The notes: generated by a model not told the origin, from the letters alone. DNA of 64,000 nt from Aquificota bacterium (GCA_018771605.1 CP076324.1:992001-1056000), one strand, 5' to 3'; shown: positions 20,501 to 31,115, numbered from the stretch's first letter. Translations and numbers: made by a program.

Positions 20501-22078
20501 ATGCCCTACTATATATTCGTCACCGGTGGTGTGCTTTCTTCTTTGGGAAAGGGTGTGGCCTCAGCCTCCATAGCCTCCCTCCTTGAAGAGCAAGGTCTTA
20601 AGGTAAACATACAAAAACTGGACCCATACCTAAACGTAGACCCCGGCACCATGAGCCCTTACCAGCATGGAGAGGTCTATGTTACAGAAGATGGAGCGGA
20701 AACAGACCTTGACCTTGGACACTACGAGAGGTTTACAAAGAGGTCCATGACTAAGAAAAACAACGTAACGGCTGGTAGGGTATATTACAACGTGATACAA
20801 AGGGAAAGGGAGGGTGGCTATCTTGGTGCCACGGTGCAGGTCATTCCCCATATAACCGATGAGATAAAAAGGCTAATAAGGGAGGTGGAGGAGGACTGTC
20901 ATGTGGTCATAGTGGAGGTGGGTGGGACGGTGGGAGATATAGAAGGCTTGCCCTTTTTGGAGGCCGTGCGCCAGCTTTCCATGGAGGTGGGAAGGGAAAA
21001 GGTGCTTTTTGTTCATATTACCTATGTGCCTTTTATAAAGACTGCGGGAGAGCTAAAGACCAAGCCCACCCAACACTCGGTCAAGGAACTAAGGGCCATA
21101 GGCATACAGCCTGACATAATCCTCTGTAGGTCGGAGATGGAAATTCCAGAGGGTATAAAGGAAAAGATAGCCCTTTTTACAAGTGTTCAAAAATCTGCGG
21201 TCATATCCGCACCAGATTTGGAGTTTATATACGAGGTACCACTTGTCTTTAAAAAACAGGGTCTTGACAGGCTTATAGCCCAACACTTTGGCTTTGAATA
21301 CAAGGAAGTAAAAAGCAAGTGGGAGGATATAGTTCAAACTCTTAAGTCCGCAGAAAGGGAGGTAAAGATAGCCCTTGTAGGCAAGTATGTGTCTTTGAAG
21401 GATTCTTACAAAAGCGTAGTTGAGGCACTTATACATGGTGGTATAGCCAATGGGGCAAGAGTGAAGGTTATTTGGGTTAATTCGGAGGATTATGATGAAA
21501 AGGTTTTGGAAGAAGCCCATGGCATACTGGTGCCCGGTGGCTTTGGAGAGAGGGGCATAGGTGGAAAGCTAAAGGCTCTTAGCTATGGAAGGGAGTCAAA
21601 AAAGCCCACCTTTGGCATATGCTTGGGCATGCAACTTATGTGTGTAGAATTTGCCAGAAATGTGCTTGGGCTAAAGGAGGCCAATTCTACCGAGTTTGAC
21701 CCCTTCACGCCCCATCCAGTAATAGACCTGATGGAAGAACAAAAGAACATAAAGGAGCTTGGTGGCACCATGAGGCTTGGCTCTTACCCTTGTAAGCTCG
21801 TAGAAGGCACAAAGGTAAGGGAGATTTACAAGCAAGAGCTAATATATGAGAGGCACAGGCACAGGTATGAGTTTAACAATAAATACAGAGAGCCTTTCCA
21901 AGAGGCTGGTATGGTCTTTTCTGGCCTTTCGCCCGACGAAAGGCTTGTGGAGATAGTGGAATTAAAGGAACATCCTTGGTATATAGGCTGTCAGTTTCAC
22001 CCAGAGTTCAAAAGCAAGCCCTTCCAACCCCATCCCCTTTTTGTCTCCTTTATCTCCGCCTGCTTACAAGGTCAATGA
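20501..22078 (+). CDS. pyrG: CTP synthase
   Basis: The 525-residue enzyme aminates UTP with glutamine nitrogen. The synthetase domain shows [39 protein letters not shown] and [14 protein letters not shown]. The glutaminase domain shows [10 protein letters not shown], the nucleophile in GICLGMQ and the His in [17 protein letters not shown] ends 8 nt before the ATG and no ribosome site is present. The end overlaps the convergent phosphoesterase by 29 nt. Confidence 0.96.
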   Translation: MPYYIFVTGGVLSSLGKGVASASIASLLEEQGLKVNIQKLDPYLNVDPGTMSPYQHGEVYVTEDGAETDLDLGHYERFTKRSMTKKNNVTAGRVYYNVIQREREGGYLGATVQVIPHITDEIKRLIREVEEDCHVVIVEVGGTVGDIEGLPFLEAVRQLSMEVGREKVLFVHITYVPFIKTAGELKTKPTQHSVKELRAIGIQPDIILCRSEMEIPEGIKEKIALFTSVQKSAVISAPDLEFIYEVPLVFKKQGLDRLIAQHFGFEYKEVKSKWEDIVQTLKSAEREVKIALVGKYVSLKDSYKSVVEALIHGGIANGARVKVIWVNSEDYDEKVLEEAHGILVPGGFGERGIGGKLKALSYGRESKKPTFGICLGMQLMCVEFARNVLGLKEANSTEFDPFTPHPVIDLMEEQKNIKELGGTMRLGSYPCKLVEGTKVREIYKQELIYERHRHRYEFNNKYREPFQEAGMVFSGLSPDERLVEIVELKEHPWYIGCQFHPEFKSKPFQPHPLFVSFISACLQGQ

Positions 22079-23195
22079 CCGCCACGTCCGGTGGTGAGAA
22101 AAGCCTCATGGGAGGACCTCCTGTGCCTACGCCCTTGCTTATATAGATGTAAGAGCTTCCAAGCTTATGAAGGCCCCTATCGCCTATAAACAGCCTTGTT
22201 AGAATAAACCTGCCTATAGGGTAATAGACTCCACCATGGGTATGTCCAGAGAGCATAAGGTCAAAAAGTTTTTCTGCTCCAGTCTCCAGCCTTGGCTTGT
22301 GCTTCAAATAAATAACAAAGCTTTCTCTTTTTGTCTTTTGAAGAAGTTCCTTGTCCGAAAGTGTGCCATTACAAGCCTTAAAAAACCTACATTCATCGTC
22401 ATCTATTCCCACTATGCTTATGTTGTAGTCCTTAAGATAGACTACCCCGCCCCTCAAAAGTCTAAAGCCAGCCCTTTCCGTAAAAGCTATGGCTTGGTCT
22501 ATACCTCTGTAATACTCATGGTTTCCCAAAACGGCATACTTTCCAAGGGGTGGGTCCATCTTAGAGAGGGCATCCGCAAGGTAAGCCTTGTTTTGCATAT
22601 TTCCATCCACAAGGTCTCCCGTGGACAAAACCATGTGAGGCTTTTCCCTCTTATAAACTTCCAGCACAAGCCCTACCTTATCCATACCCATAAGGGGTCC
22701 CAGATGAAGGTCTGATATATGAAGTATTTTTATGTGGCTCACATCCTTTGGAAGCTTGTCTGTTTCTATAACAAACCTTTCCACCTTTAAATTAAGGGTT
22801 TCATAATAGCTGTAAGCAGAGAGGCTAAGGGAAAGGAATAAGATAAGGGCTAAGGAAGTCTTTGCCGAAGGTGTGGGAAGGGGGTTTATATTGAAAAATC
22901 TTTTTGAGATAAAAACAAAAGCCCTATAAAGGTCAAAGAAAAGGCCAGAAAGGGAAAAGTAGAGAAGAAAGCCCATCCAAAGAAGGCCTATTAAGGCTGT
23001 AAAGTATGCCACGCTTTGGTCCAGCCTTGCATCCGCATACCTCCAGATAAAGGGAGAGAAAAATCCCAAGATGAATAAAAATGCCACAACAAGCCTTAAA
23101 CCCTTTCCCTTGATGGCAGGCTTTACGATTCTTGTGTAAGTATAAAGGTGCATAAGGGCAAAGATGGACAGAAAGAGAGGGATAAACCACCTCAT
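22050..23195 (-). CDS. Membrane-anchored metallophosphoesterase
   Basis: The 381-residue protein has about four N-terminal membrane segments (to about residue 135) and a calcineurin-like domain facing, probably, the periplasm or membrane surface. Metal-ligand motifs are [29 protein letters not shown] and LSGHTHGG. The domain is of the YkuE/YaeI type, some members of which act on lipid phosphates; the substrate here is unknown. It overlaps the response-regulator stop by 4 nt and ends inside pyrG. Confidence 0.85.
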   Translation of the reverse strand: MRWFIPLFLSIFALMHLYTYTRIVKPAIKGKGLRLVVAFLFILGFFSPFIWRYADARLDQSVAYFTALIGLLWMGFLLYFSLSGLFFDLYRAFVFISKRFFNINPLPTPSAKTSLALILFLSLSLSAYSYYETLNLKVERFVIETDKLPKDVSHIKILHISDLHLGPLMGMDKVGLVLEVYKREKPHMVLSTGDLVDGNMQNKAYLADALSKMDPPLGKYAVLGNHEYYRGIDQAIAFTERAGFRLLRGGVVYLKDYNISIVGIDDDECRFFKACNGTLSDKELLQKTKRESFVIYLKHKPRLETGAEKLFDLMLSGHTHGGVYYPIGRFILTRLFIGDRGLHKLGSSYIYISKGVGTGGPPMRLFSPPDVAVIDLVSRRR

Positions 23196-23863
23196 AAGCT
23201 TATCTTGTAGCCAAAGCCTCTTACCGTTTGTATAGCCTGTCCCTCCTCACCCAGTTTTTCCCTTAGCTTTTTTATATGCACATCCACCGTCCTATCGTAT
23301 ACATCCCTTTTTAGCACTCTTTCTATAAGGTATTCCCTGCTAACCGGCTTGCCGTAGTTCTCAAGAAGGGCTTGTAGAATTAGGAATTCTGTGGGTGTAA
23401 GGTCCAATATTTGGCTACCTCTCCTCACTTCTTTTTTCTCAAGGTCCACCTCAAGGCTTCCAAGCCTAAAAAGTGTTTGCCTTTTCTCCTTTCCAACCCT
23501 TCTCAAAACGGCCTTAACCCTTGCTATTAGCTCCTTGACAGAAAAGGGCTTGGTTATATAATCATCCGCACCAAGGGAAAAGCCTTTAAGCTTGTCCTGT
23601 TCCATGTCCCTTGCAGTTATAAATATGATGGGTATGTCCTTTAGTTCTGGGTTATTCCTTATATGCTGGGCTATCTTAAAGCCATCATAGTCTGGAAGCA
23701 TAACATCAAGAAGCACCAGGTCTGGTGGCTGGGACCTTAGAAGTTCTACGGCTAAGGTGCCTCTATGAGATAAAATAGTCTCGTAGCCTTCCTTTCTTAG
23801 ATTATAAGCTATAAGCTCTGCCAGGTCCTTATCATCCTCCACTATAAGCACCCTTAGGCTCAT
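23192..23863 (-). CDS. OmpR/PhoB-family response regulator
   Basis: The 223-residue protein has a receiver domain with Asp10, Asp11, phosphoacceptor Asp53, Thr83 and Lys105, then a winged-helix DNA-binding domain ending DRTVDVHIKKLREKLGEEG and VRGFGYKI. It resembles PhoB/PhoP. No kinase is adjacent, but a kinase coupled to phoU lies at 32852-34564 and is a possible partner; that link is inference. It overlaps the genes on both sides by 4 nt within a long minus-strand array. Confidence 0.9.
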   Translation of the reverse strand: MSLRVLIVEDDKDLAELIAYNLRKEGYETILSHRGTLAVELLRSQPPDLVLLDVMLPDYDGFKIAQHIRNNPELKDIPIIFITARDMEQDKLKGFSLGADDYITKPFSVKELIARVKAVLRRVGKEKRQTLFRLGSLEVDLEKKEVRRGSQILDLTPTEFLILQALLENYGKPVSREYLIERVLKRDVYDRTVDVHIKKLREKLGEEGQAIQTVRGFGYKISL

Positions 23864-25695
23864 ATCTTTGTAGGCTTTATCCTTATAGCCACTTCGTCCG
23901 GGTTTATCACATCACCAACGGATATAAGTATCTCCTCCACCACGCCGTTAACGGGGCTATGTACCTCATTCTCCATCTTCATAGCCTCCACCACGAAAAG
24001 CACATCACCCTCTTTTACCTCCTGTCCCACATTTACCTTTATATTCACCACCTTTCCAGATATGGGCGATGCCACATCTCCAACTCCTACAGGCTTTGGC
24101 CTTTTCGGCTTTACTTCTGTGCCTAAGCTTATCTCTCCATAAGGTGTAGGTACATGCTCAACTTCTCTGAGTGGCTTTAGCATAACCTCTTCCAGCTTTC
24201 CATCAAGCCTTATAAAGAAGGTTTTACCCTCTGGAGTTGGCTCACCCCTTCCTGCAATCTGCACATGGTACTGCTCTCCGTGGACGGTGATTATAAACTC
24301 CACTGGTATGTTTTCTTTTTTCTCTTCAATTAGCTCTTCTGGGGGTAGTTTTTCTCCCCTCTCTCTAAATTCAAAGAACTCTTTGGCAACCAATGGAAAG
24401 AGGGCGTAGGAAAGTATGTCTTCTTCGCTCTTTGCTCCTGCCTTTATGGCCTCTTCTCTAATGCTTGGTAGCTCTGGTTTTAGAAGGTCTGCAGGCCTTA
24501 TATGGTATATGGGTTCTTCGTCTCCAAGTATCTTCTTTATTATCTCCTCCGGTATGGGTGCGGGGGGTTTTCCGTATAGGCCCTTTACATAGTCCTTTGT
24601 TTCCTTTGTCACCACCTTATACCTTTCTCCATGGACTACATTAAGGAAAGCTTGAGAGCCTACTATTTGACTGGTGGGTGTTACCAAGGGTGGATAGCCA
24701 AGGTCCTGCCTTACCCTTACCACCTCCTCAAGCACCTCAGGAAGCTTGTCTTCCATACCCTGTTCCTTTAGCTGGCTTATAAAGTTGGATATCATGCCAC
24801 CGGGTACTTGGTGCAAAAGCACTCCCACATCTGGGTATGGTGGTAGCACATCATACTTTTTGTACTTTTTCCTTACATTTACAAAAAGGTCTCCAGCCTT
24901 TTGGTAAAGCTTTTCATCTACCCTTATTTCATAGCCAAACTCCCTAAGGGTGTATATCATGGTTTCACCCGGGGGGTGGGAAGTCTGACAAGACAGGCTA
25001 TAGAAGACCGTATCTATCATATCTGCGCCAGCCTCTATGCCTTTTAGCTGGGCCATCTGGGCAAGGCCTGCGGTGGTTTGGGTATGAAGATGGACAGGAT
25101 AGTTGGGAAATTCAGATTTAAGGGCCTTTACCAAGTCATAGCATACCTTTGGGGACAAAAGGCCAGCTTGGTCCTTTATGGATATGATATCTATGCCCAT
25201 ATCCACCAATTCTTTTGCTACGCTTACGTAATACTCTATGGTATGCACCGGGCTTATGGCATAAGAAAGCACACCCTTGACTATGGCTCCAAGCCTTTTG
25301 GCCGTTTCTATGGACTTTCTCATATTCCTTGTATCATTGAGAGCATCAAAGATCCTAAAGACTTCAATCCCGTTATCATAGGCCCTTTTTACAAACTCCT
25401 CCACCACATCATCGGGGTAGTGCCTGTAGCCTACCACATTCTGTCCTCTTAGGAGCATTTCAAGCTTGGTGTTTGGTGCATGCTTTTTAAAGAGCCTAAG
25501 CCTTTCCCACGGGTCTTCCTTTAAATACCTTAGGCATACATCAAAGGTGGCACCACCCCAAACCTCCAAAGACCAAAAGCCACATTTATCAAGCACCTCT
25601 ATTATGGGAAGCATATCCTCCGTTCGGACCCTCGTGGCCAACAAAGACTGTATGCCGTCCCTTAGAGATACATCGGTTATAAGAATTTCCCTCAT
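23860..25695 (-). CDS. Biotin-dependent 2-oxoacid carboxylase subunit B
   Basis: The 611-residue protein has an HMGL-like carboxyltransferase domain (ITDVSLRDGIQSLLATR, EVWGGATFDVCLRYL, FRIFDALNDTRNM, HLHTQTTAGLAQM), a conserved carboxylase domain, and a biotinyl domain with VEAMKMENEV near the C terminus. It is either pyruvate carboxylase subunit B, 2-oxoglutarate carboxylase large subunit (CfiA of Hydrogenobacter) or oxaloacetate decarboxylase alpha. The biotin carboxylase subunit is not in the window, so the substrate is open. In an Aquificaceae host it would feed the reductive TCA cycle. It follows thiL by 9 nt. Confidence 0.88.
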   Translation of the reverse strand: MREILITDVSLRDGIQSLLATRVRTEDMLPIIEVLDKCGFWSLEVWGGATFDVCLRYLKEDPWERLRLFKKHAPNTKLEMLLRGQNVVGYRHYPDDVVEEFVKRAYDNGIEVFRIFDALNDTRNMRKSIETAKRLGAIVKGVLSYAISPVHTIEYYVSVAKELVDMGIDIISIKDQAGLLSPKVCYDLVKALKSEFPNYPVHLHTQTTAGLAQMAQLKGIEAGADMIDTVFYSLSCQTSHPPGETMIYTLREFGYEIRVDEKLYQKAGDLFVNVRKKYKKYDVLPPYPDVGVLLHQVPGGMISNFISQLKEQGMEDKLPEVLEEVVRVRQDLGYPPLVTPTSQIVGSQAFLNVVHGERYKVVTKETKDYVKGLYGKPPAPIPEEIIKKILGDEEPIYHIRPADLLKPELPSIREEAIKAGAKSEEDILSYALFPLVAKEFFEFRERGEKLPPEELIEEKKENIPVEFIITVHGEQYHVQIAGRGEPTPEGKTFFIRLDGKLEEVMLKPLREVEHVPTPYGEISLGTEVKPKRPKPVGVGDVASPISGKVVNIKVNVGQEVKEGDVLFVVEAMKMENEVHSPVNGVVEEILISVGDVINPDEVAIRIKPTKI

Positions 25696-25704
25696 GAGTG
25701 AAAA

Positions 25705-26631
25705 TTATAACATCCTAAAATGGTCAAAGCCCGTAGGTTCAAGGGGCCTATCATCCAAATACACACCCTCTCCCTCTTCCACAAAGCCTATATGGGTCAT
25801 GCTTAAAAAGGGATTGAGCCTTTCCATTGGGTGGGTAAAGAGAAGCTCGTAGTCTTCTCCACCAGATAGGGCATACTCAAGAGGGTCCTTGCCGTGCTTT
25901 TTGCAAAAGCTTATAAGCTCCTTAGATAAGGGTATCTTTTCGGAGAATAACCTTACCTTTACAGAGCTTGCCTTTGCAAGCTTTAGAGCATCGGAAGATA
26001 GTCCATCGCTTATGTCCATACTGGCTGTGGCATACTTGGATATGTGTTTTACAAAGTCAATCCTTGCGGTGGGCCTTAGATGTTTTTCTATAAGCCTTAG
26101 TTCAAAGTCTTCATAGCTTTTTTTATCCATAAGCAAAAGCTCAAGGCCTGCCTTTGAATCTCCAAGGGTTCCGGAGACAAACACACCATCGCCTACCTTT
26201 GATCCCTTCCTTCCCACAAACCTATCCGCCTTTCCTATCATAAAAACGTCAATGCATAGCTTTTCACCCTTGCTCACATTTCCCCCTACCACCTCACAGC
26301 CATAAAACTCACAGGCCCTTTTTATACCAAAATAGACTTCCTCTATGTATTTTACCTCCATATCTGGAAGCACCAAGGAAACAAGGGCATAAAAAGGCAT
26401 CCCACCGTTTGCCACCACATCGCTCACATTGACCGATATGGCCTTCCAGCCTATGGCGGATGGTGGATAATTTAGCTTAAAATGTCTGTCTTGCAAAAGC
26501 ACATCACAAGTGAGGAGTAGCAAGGAACCTCCCAACTGCACCGGCGCCGTATCATCCCCTATGATTCCACTTCTTAATACATCCTTTAACCTTTCTATAA
26601 GGCCAAACTCTCCAATTTCTGATATTTTCAT
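25705..26631 (-). CDS. thiL: Thiamine-monophosphate kinase
   Basis: The 308-residue enzyme phosphorylates thiamine monophosphate to the active diphosphate. Family motifs are GDDTAPV near residue 22, TCDVLLQDRHF, SVNVSDVVANGG, VGGNVSKG, GTLGDSKAGLELL, MDISDGLSSDALKLA and LSGGEDYELLFT. It overlaps the NIL-domain gene by 4 nt and lies 9 nt before the carboxylase gene. The reductive TCA cycle needs thiamine diphosphate for its 2-oxoacid oxidoreductases, a loose functional fit. Confidence 0.94.
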   Translation of the reverse strand: MKISEIGEFGLIERLKDVLRSGIIGDDTAPVQLGGSLLLLTCDVLLQDRHFKLNYPPSAIGWKAISVNVSDVVANGGMPFYALVSLVLPDMEVKYIEEVYFGIKRACEFYGCEVVGGNVSKGEKLCIDVFMIGKADRFVGRKGSKVGDGVFVSGTLGDSKAGLELLLMDKKSYEDFELRLIEKHLRPTARIDFVKHISKYATASMDISDGLSSDALKLAKASSVKVRLFSEKIPLSKELISFCKKHGKDPLEYALSGGEDYELLFTHPMERLNPFLSMTHIGFVEEGEGVYLDDRPLEPTGFDHFRML

Positions 26632-26870
26632 TCTGTAAAGATCTGCCCTTCTATGGGCTGGACCAATACGCCCCTTTCTTCAATAAACTTTACAGCCCTT
26701 TCAATCTCTTCTGCATCACCGTCCATTTCAACGGTCAATATGCCCGTATCCTTTGTAACCTTTGCCGTTCTTATATTTACCACCACATCAAAGTTTTTAC
26801 ACACCATACAAAGCACAGGCTCTTTCACCTTTTCTTCTGGGTATATAAGCTGGAGCCTTATAACATTCAT
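26628..26870 (-). CDS. NIL-domain protein
   Basis: An 80-residue protein that appears to be a lone NIL domain (MNVIRLQLIYPEE, KVTKDTGILTVEMDGDAEEIERAVKFIEERGVLVQPIE). This ferredoxin-like fold is usually attached to methionine ABC transporters or ferredoxins and may sense a ligand. No other domain is present. An in-frame codon lies 45 nt further upstream, inside the preceding gene, but TATAAT lies 7 nt before the chosen ATG. It may have its own promoter. Confidence 0.7.
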   Translation of the reverse strand: MNVIRLQLIYPEEKVKEPVLCMVCKNFDVVVNIRTAKVTKDTGILTVEMDGDAEEIERAVKFIEERGVLVQPIEGQIFTE

Positions 26871-26877
26871 ACCAAAG

Positions 26878-26883
26878 ATTATA
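26878..26883 (-). promoter_or_regulatory. -10 hexamer before the NIL-domain gene
   Basis: TATAAT on the minus strand directly follows the TGA of the EAL/HDOD gene and ends 7 nt before the ATG. It may be an internal promoter giving a leaderless mRNA. Confidence 0.45.
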
Positions 26884-28132
26884 TCAGAGTTTAAGCATGT
26901 ATTCAGCCTTTTCAAAGGCTTCTGTTGCTATTGATATTAATGTATTTCTATCTATACCGGTTAGCTTTTCTAAGTTTATAACTATATCATTCTTTGTTGG
27001 GTCTTGAGCCTTCAAAACCTCAGGGAACTTCTCCTCAATGAAAATAGCATGGTTCAATATGTTTCTTAAATGTATGTTCTTTCCTGTATATCCATCTATT
27101 ATTTCTTGCTTTATCTTGATTTCTTTAAGAAAAGTTATCTTATCCATGTTTAATATCTCGCCTATTAGCGAAAATAGTCCAATTAAATATGCTTCAGATT
27201 CGTATTCCGGCTTTATTATCTCCGCAATTCTTTGAGCTATTATAGCTCTTACAAGGGACTTTTTCCATAGCTCTGGGTTTTCTATAGACATATAATCGTT
27301 CATAGCTAAAACCAAAAGGAAGTTTTTAAGATTCTTTAACCCCAACATGGCGCAAGCCTGTTCTATGCTTTTTATTTCTTTTATGGGTGAATAATAGGCA
27401 GAGTTAACAAGGCGAAGAATCTTAGCCGTCATACCAACATCCGTTGCTATAATGTCCGCTATTTCTTTTGGACTTTCTGCGGTGTGAAGTAAAGCTATGA
27501 GTTTAAGTAATGTAGTCTTTAAATAGGGCGCTGTTTTGAACTCTTTTAATATGAATGGACTTTCTAAATACATGCCTTGGAAAAAATCTCCAACAGTTAA
27601 AGCTTTTTTATATTCCTCCTCATTTTCTATTCTTGAGATGAGGATTTTTTTTGCCGTTGCCTTTCGCTATTTCAATTGTTTTTGGGTCAAGATGCTTTAT
27701 ATTTGTAGATATAATATGTACCTTATCAAGTAATTTTGCCATTTTTTCATTTCCTAAATACTTCTCATCTAAACAAAATAGGACATCTTGCTCTATGTAT
27801 TTATCCATAACATTAAGCACTTGCCTATATACTATTTCTCCAACGGGTATTTGAGGTTCTATAACATCTATAATAAGCTTTTTGGGGTCAAGTAATTCTA
27901 TAGCCTTGTTAATTAAAGAATCCAAAGAAACATTTATCATTACTCTTTTGCCTTCACCAATCCTATCTATACCTTGCTCTAAAATAATCTCTATTATTAT
28001 GTAAGTAGCCCTGCTATAAGGAACTTCCTTAGGGTATTCATAAAAATTGTCCTTTTTCCTCAAAAAGACTTCAAAGGCAAACCTCCTACCTTCCCTATCA
28101 AATATGGGTTGCTTTGCTATAAGGAAGCTCAT
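26884..28132 (-). pseudogene. EAL-like/HDOD signalling protein, frame broken at an A8 run
   Basis: Two frames form one YuxH-type protein: an N-terminal degenerate EAL domain ([35 protein letters not shown]) and a C-terminal HDOD domain (FKTAPYLKTTLLKLIALL, ATDVGMTAKILRLVNSAYY, AMLGLKNLKNFLL). Removing one A from the A8 run (T8 at 27645-27652 on the plus strand) joins KGNGKK to ILISRIENEEEYKKAL and gives 415 residues. The EAL motif reads FEVFLR, so c-di-GMP hydrolysis is unlikely; such proteins are thought to be signalling adaptors. The 5' end overlaps glyA by 35 nt. The AT-rich codon use differs somewhat from its neighbours. Confidence 0.8.
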
Positions 28133-29384
28133 TAAGAACCTCTTTCAGCTCAGGGTATAGAGGAAACTGTTGGCAAAGCTCTATTACTTCTTTGCGAACA
28201 TCCTCTATAACCTTCTCATCCTTTATATTATCAATGACCTTAGCTATTAGTCTTGCTATGCGTCTCATCTCATCCTCTTTCATTCCTCTTGTGGTCATGG
28301 CGGGCGTGCCTATTCTAATACCGCTTGTCTTTGTGGGTGGTAGGGGGTCAAAAGGCACTGCATTCTTGTTAACCGTTATGTTTGCCTTTCCCAGTGCTTC
28401 TTCTGCTTCTTTGCCGGTTATACCCTTGTTCCTCAGGTCAAGGAGGACTATGTGGCTGTCCGTTCCGCCCGTAATCACCTTAAAGCCAAGTTTTAAAAAC
28501 TCCTCCGCCATAGCCTGTGCGTTTATAATTACCTGCCTTGCGTAGCTTTTAAACTCCTCCGTCATAGCTTCTTTGAAGGCCACAGCCTTTGCCGCTATCA
28601 CATGCATTAGAGGACCACCCTGTATCCCGGGAAATACACTCTTATCTATATCTTTGGCAAACTCTGCCCTACACAATATAAAGCCGCCCCTTGGCCCTCT
28701 CAAGGTTTTATGAGTGGTTGATGTTACAAAGTGGGCATAGGGAACAGGGTTTGGATAAACTCCGCCGGCAATAAGGCCAGCATAATGGGCCATATCCACC
28801 ATAAGGTAGGCTCCCACATCCTCCGCTATCTGTGCAAACCTTCCCCAGTCTATTATCCTTGGATAGGCTGAAGCACCCGCCACTATCATCTTGGGTTTGT
28901 GTTCCTTTGCAAGCTTCCAAACCTGATCATAGTCTATAAGCTCTGTTTCTGGGTTTAGCCCATAGTAATAAACTTGATAGACCTTTCCGGAGAAGTTTAC
29001 CTTTGCACCGTGGCTTAAGTGTCCTCCGTGGGCAAGGTCCATTCCAAGGATTACATCACCTGGCTTTAAAAAGGCCATATAAACCGCCATATTGGCCTGA
29101 GAGCCAGAATGGGGTTGTACGTTGGCATGCTCTGCACCGTATATCTTTTTAACCCTTTCTATGGCAAGACTTTCTGCAATATCTACAAACTCACATCCTC
29201 CGTAGTACCTTTTGCCGGGAAGCCCTTCCGCATACTTGTTGGTTAGCACAGAACCTTGAGCCTCCATAACCGCAAGAGAGGTAAAGTTCTCCGACGCTAT
29301 AAGCTCAAGGTGGTAGAACTGTCTGTTATACTCCTGCACTACAGCCTGGTATATTTCTGGGTCTGTCTCTTTTAAGTATCTCAT
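28098..29384 (-). CDS. glyA: Serine hydroxymethyltransferase
   Basis: The 428-residue PLP enzyme interconverts serine and glycine with tetrahydrofolate. Motifs include [46 protein letters not shown], the PLP-Lys in [15 protein letters not shown] and [18 protein letters not shown]. It follows guaA by 10 nt. folD, elsewhere in the window, uses its one-carbon product. Confidence 0.96.
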   Translation of the reverse strand: MRYLKETDPEIYQAVVQEYNRQFYHLELIASENFTSLAVMEAQGSVLTNKYAEGLPGKRYYGGCEFVDIAESLAIERVKKIYGAEHANVQPHSGSQANMAVYMAFLKPGDVILGMDLAHGGHLSHGAKVNFSGKVYQVYYYGLNPETELIDYDQVWKLAKEHKPKMIVAGASAYPRIIDWGRFAQIAEDVGAYLMVDMAHYAGLIAGGVYPNPVPYAHFVTSTTHKTLRGPRGGFILCRAEFAKDIDKSVFPGIQGGPLMHVIAAKAVAFKEAMTEEFKSYARQVIINAQAMAEEFLKLGFKVITGGTDSHIVLLDLRNKGITGKEAEEALGKANITVNKNAVPFDPLPPTKTSGIRIGTPAMTTRGMKEDEMRRIARLIAKVIDNIKDEKVIEDVRKEVIELCQQFPLYPELKEVLNELPYSKATHI

Positions 29385-29394
29385 CTTTAATATT

Positions 29395-30924
29395 TTACTC
29401 CCATTCTATGGTAGCTGGTGGTTTTGAAGATATATCATAAACCACTCTGTTTATACCCTCTACCTCGTTTATTATCCTCCTCATTACATGGTCAAGGAAC
29501 TCGTAGGGAAGCCTTGACCAATCTGCGGTCATTCCATCTGTACTGTCCACAGCCCTTAGGCCTACAACCCTTTCGTAGGTCCTCACATCTCCCATAACAC
29601 CTACGCTTTTTACTGGCAGAAGAACAGCAAAGGCCTGCCAGACCTTATCATAAAGCCCCCATCTTTTTAGCTCTTCTATAAATATGCTGTCCGCTTCTCT
29701 GAGTATTTCAAGGTCCTCCCTTTTTACCTCTCCCAATATCCTTATGGCAAGACCAGGTCCAGGGAAGGGATGCCTCCTTAGTATGCCCTCTGGCACTCCA
29801 AGAATTTTTCCCACTTGCCTTACCTCATCCTTGAAAAGTTCTCTCAAGGGTTCAAGAAGCCTTAAGTTCATCCTCTCTGGCAAACCACCTACGTTGTGAT
29901 GGGTCTTTATCACCTTTGCGCCTGGAATGCCCGCACTTTCCACCACATCGGGGTAAAGGGTGCCTTGAAGAAGATAATGGGCATCCACCTTCTTGGCTTC
30001 CTCCTCAAAAACCTCAATAAAGGTATGTCCTATTATTCTTCTCTTCTCCTCTGGGTCCTCCACACCCTTTAACCTTTCTAAAAACAGATCCTCTGCATCC
30101 ACCCTTTTAAAAGGCAAGCCCATATCTCTAAAGTAGCCTTCTACCTCCTCCACCTCACCCTTTCTCAAAAGCCCATGGTTTACAAATATGCAGTGTAACT
30201 GTTCTCCAATGGCCTTATATGTTAACAAGGCGGATACGGTAGAATCCACACCACCAGAAAGGGCGCATATAACCCTTTTGGGCCCCACCTCTTGTCTTAT
30301 TTCCTCCACCTTTTCCTTTACAAAATCCCCCATCCTCCAGTTTTCTTCGGCGTGGCTTACCTCAAAAAGGAAGTTTCTTATTATCTCCTTACCATATTGG
30401 GTATGGGCCACTTCTGGGTGAAACTGTACTCCGTAGATAGGCTTTTCTCTGTATCTTATAACGGCGTAGGGAGAGTTTTCTGTATTGGCAAGGCTTTCAA
30501 AGCCTTCTGGCAATCTTACCGCCTTGTCCGCATGGCTCATCCACACATCAAATTCCTGGGGCAAGCCTTTGAAGATTGGGTCTTCTTTGAGGACCTTTAG
30601 CCTTGCCCTACCGTACTCCTGCCTTTGGGACCTCTCCACAGTTCCACCAAGCTGATGCACTATAGCCTGAAGGCCATAGCATATGCCAAGTATGGGAAGT
30701 CCCAAAGTGTATATACTTGGGTCTGGTAAAGGGGCATCCTCTTCATACACAGAGGCGGGTCCACCGGAGAAGATAAGGCAATATGGGTCTTTTTCCCTTA
30801 TCTCTTCTGGGGTTATATAATAAGGCACTATTTCACTGTATACACCAAGCTCTCTTACCCTTCTTGCTATAAGCTGTACATACTGAGAGCCAAAGTTTAA
30901 GATTAAAGCAGGCCTCTTAACCAC
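29395..30924 (-). CDS. guaA: GMP synthase (glutamine-hydrolysing)
   Basis: The 509-residue enzyme aminates XMP to GMP. The class I glutaminase domain has GICYGLQ and GVQFHPEV, the ATP-pyrophosphatase domain has [12 protein letters not shown] and the C-terminal dimerization domain ends [11 protein letters not shown]. The start is GTG at 30924, with TATAAT 8 nt upstream and no ribosome site. It is the first gene of a tight minus-strand array of eight genes down to 22050. A short mobile element abuts its promoter. Confidence 0.96.
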   Translation of the reverse strand: MVKRPALILNFGSQYVQLIARRVRELGVYSEIVPYYITPEEIREKDPYCLIFSGGPASVYEEDAPLPDPSIYTLGLPILGICYGLQAIVHQLGGTVERSQRQEYGRARLKVLKEDPIFKGLPQEFDVWMSHADKAVRLPEGFESLANTENSPYAVIRYREKPIYGVQFHPEVAHTQYGKEIIRNFLFEVSHAEENWRMGDFVKEKVEEIRQEVGPKRVICALSGGVDSTVSALLTYKAIGEQLHCIFVNHGLLRKGEVEEVEGYFRDMGLPFKRVDAEDLFLERLKGVEDPEEKRRIIGHTFIEVFEEEAKKVDAHYLLQGTLYPDVVESAGIPGAKVIKTHHNVGGLPERMNLRLLEPLRELFKDEVRQVGKILGVPEGILRRHPFPGPGLAIRILGEVKREDLEILREADSIFIEELKRWGLYDKVWQAFAVLLPVKSVGVMGDVRTYERVVGLRAVDSTDGMTADWSRLPYEFLDHVMRRIINEVEGINRVVYDISSKPPATIEWE

Positions 30925-30932
30925 TTTTAATA

Positions 30933-30938
30933 ATTATA
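30933..30938 (-). promoter_or_regulatory. guaA -10 hexamer
   Basis: TATAAT on the minus strand, 8 nt before the GTG start and only 4 nt from the end of the mobile element at 30943. The -35 region, if any, would lie inside that element. Confidence 0.5.
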
Positions 30939-30942
30939 CTAT

Positions 30943-31115
30943 ACGTCGGGTGAGAAATTCATCCTTTGTAGTGGCAGGTTTTAAACCTGCCAGATTATAA
31001 AACATCGGGCGGGCCAAAGACCCGCCCCTACATTGTTTGTCTCATTTATTTTTAACAAAAGGTATGATGGCATCCAGTTGTTTAATTAATTTCTCATTCC
31101 ACGTTCGCCCGGCGT
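30943..31115 (+). mobile_element. Short non-autonomous element (MITE-like), copy A
   Basis: The left end ACGTCGGGTGAGAAATT (30943-30959) differs by a base or two from each end of the IS at 51473-52438. The right end (31088-31115) is the inverted copy split by an 11-base insertion. Inside are two palindromes preceded by GTAG: one on the plus strand (GTAG at 30968, arms GGCAGGTTT/AAACCTGCC at 30973-30991) and one on the minus strand (GTAG at 31031-31028, arms GGGCGGG/CCCGCCC at 31007-31027). The right half matches the inverted element at 62393-62564. No coding potential is seen. Confidence 0.7.

Noticed and set aside
30943-31115. CRISPR or riboswitch between guaA and the TonB-like gene
   Set aside because: The hairpins differ from one another, there are no regular spacers, and the region matches another intergenic element with IS-like ends.
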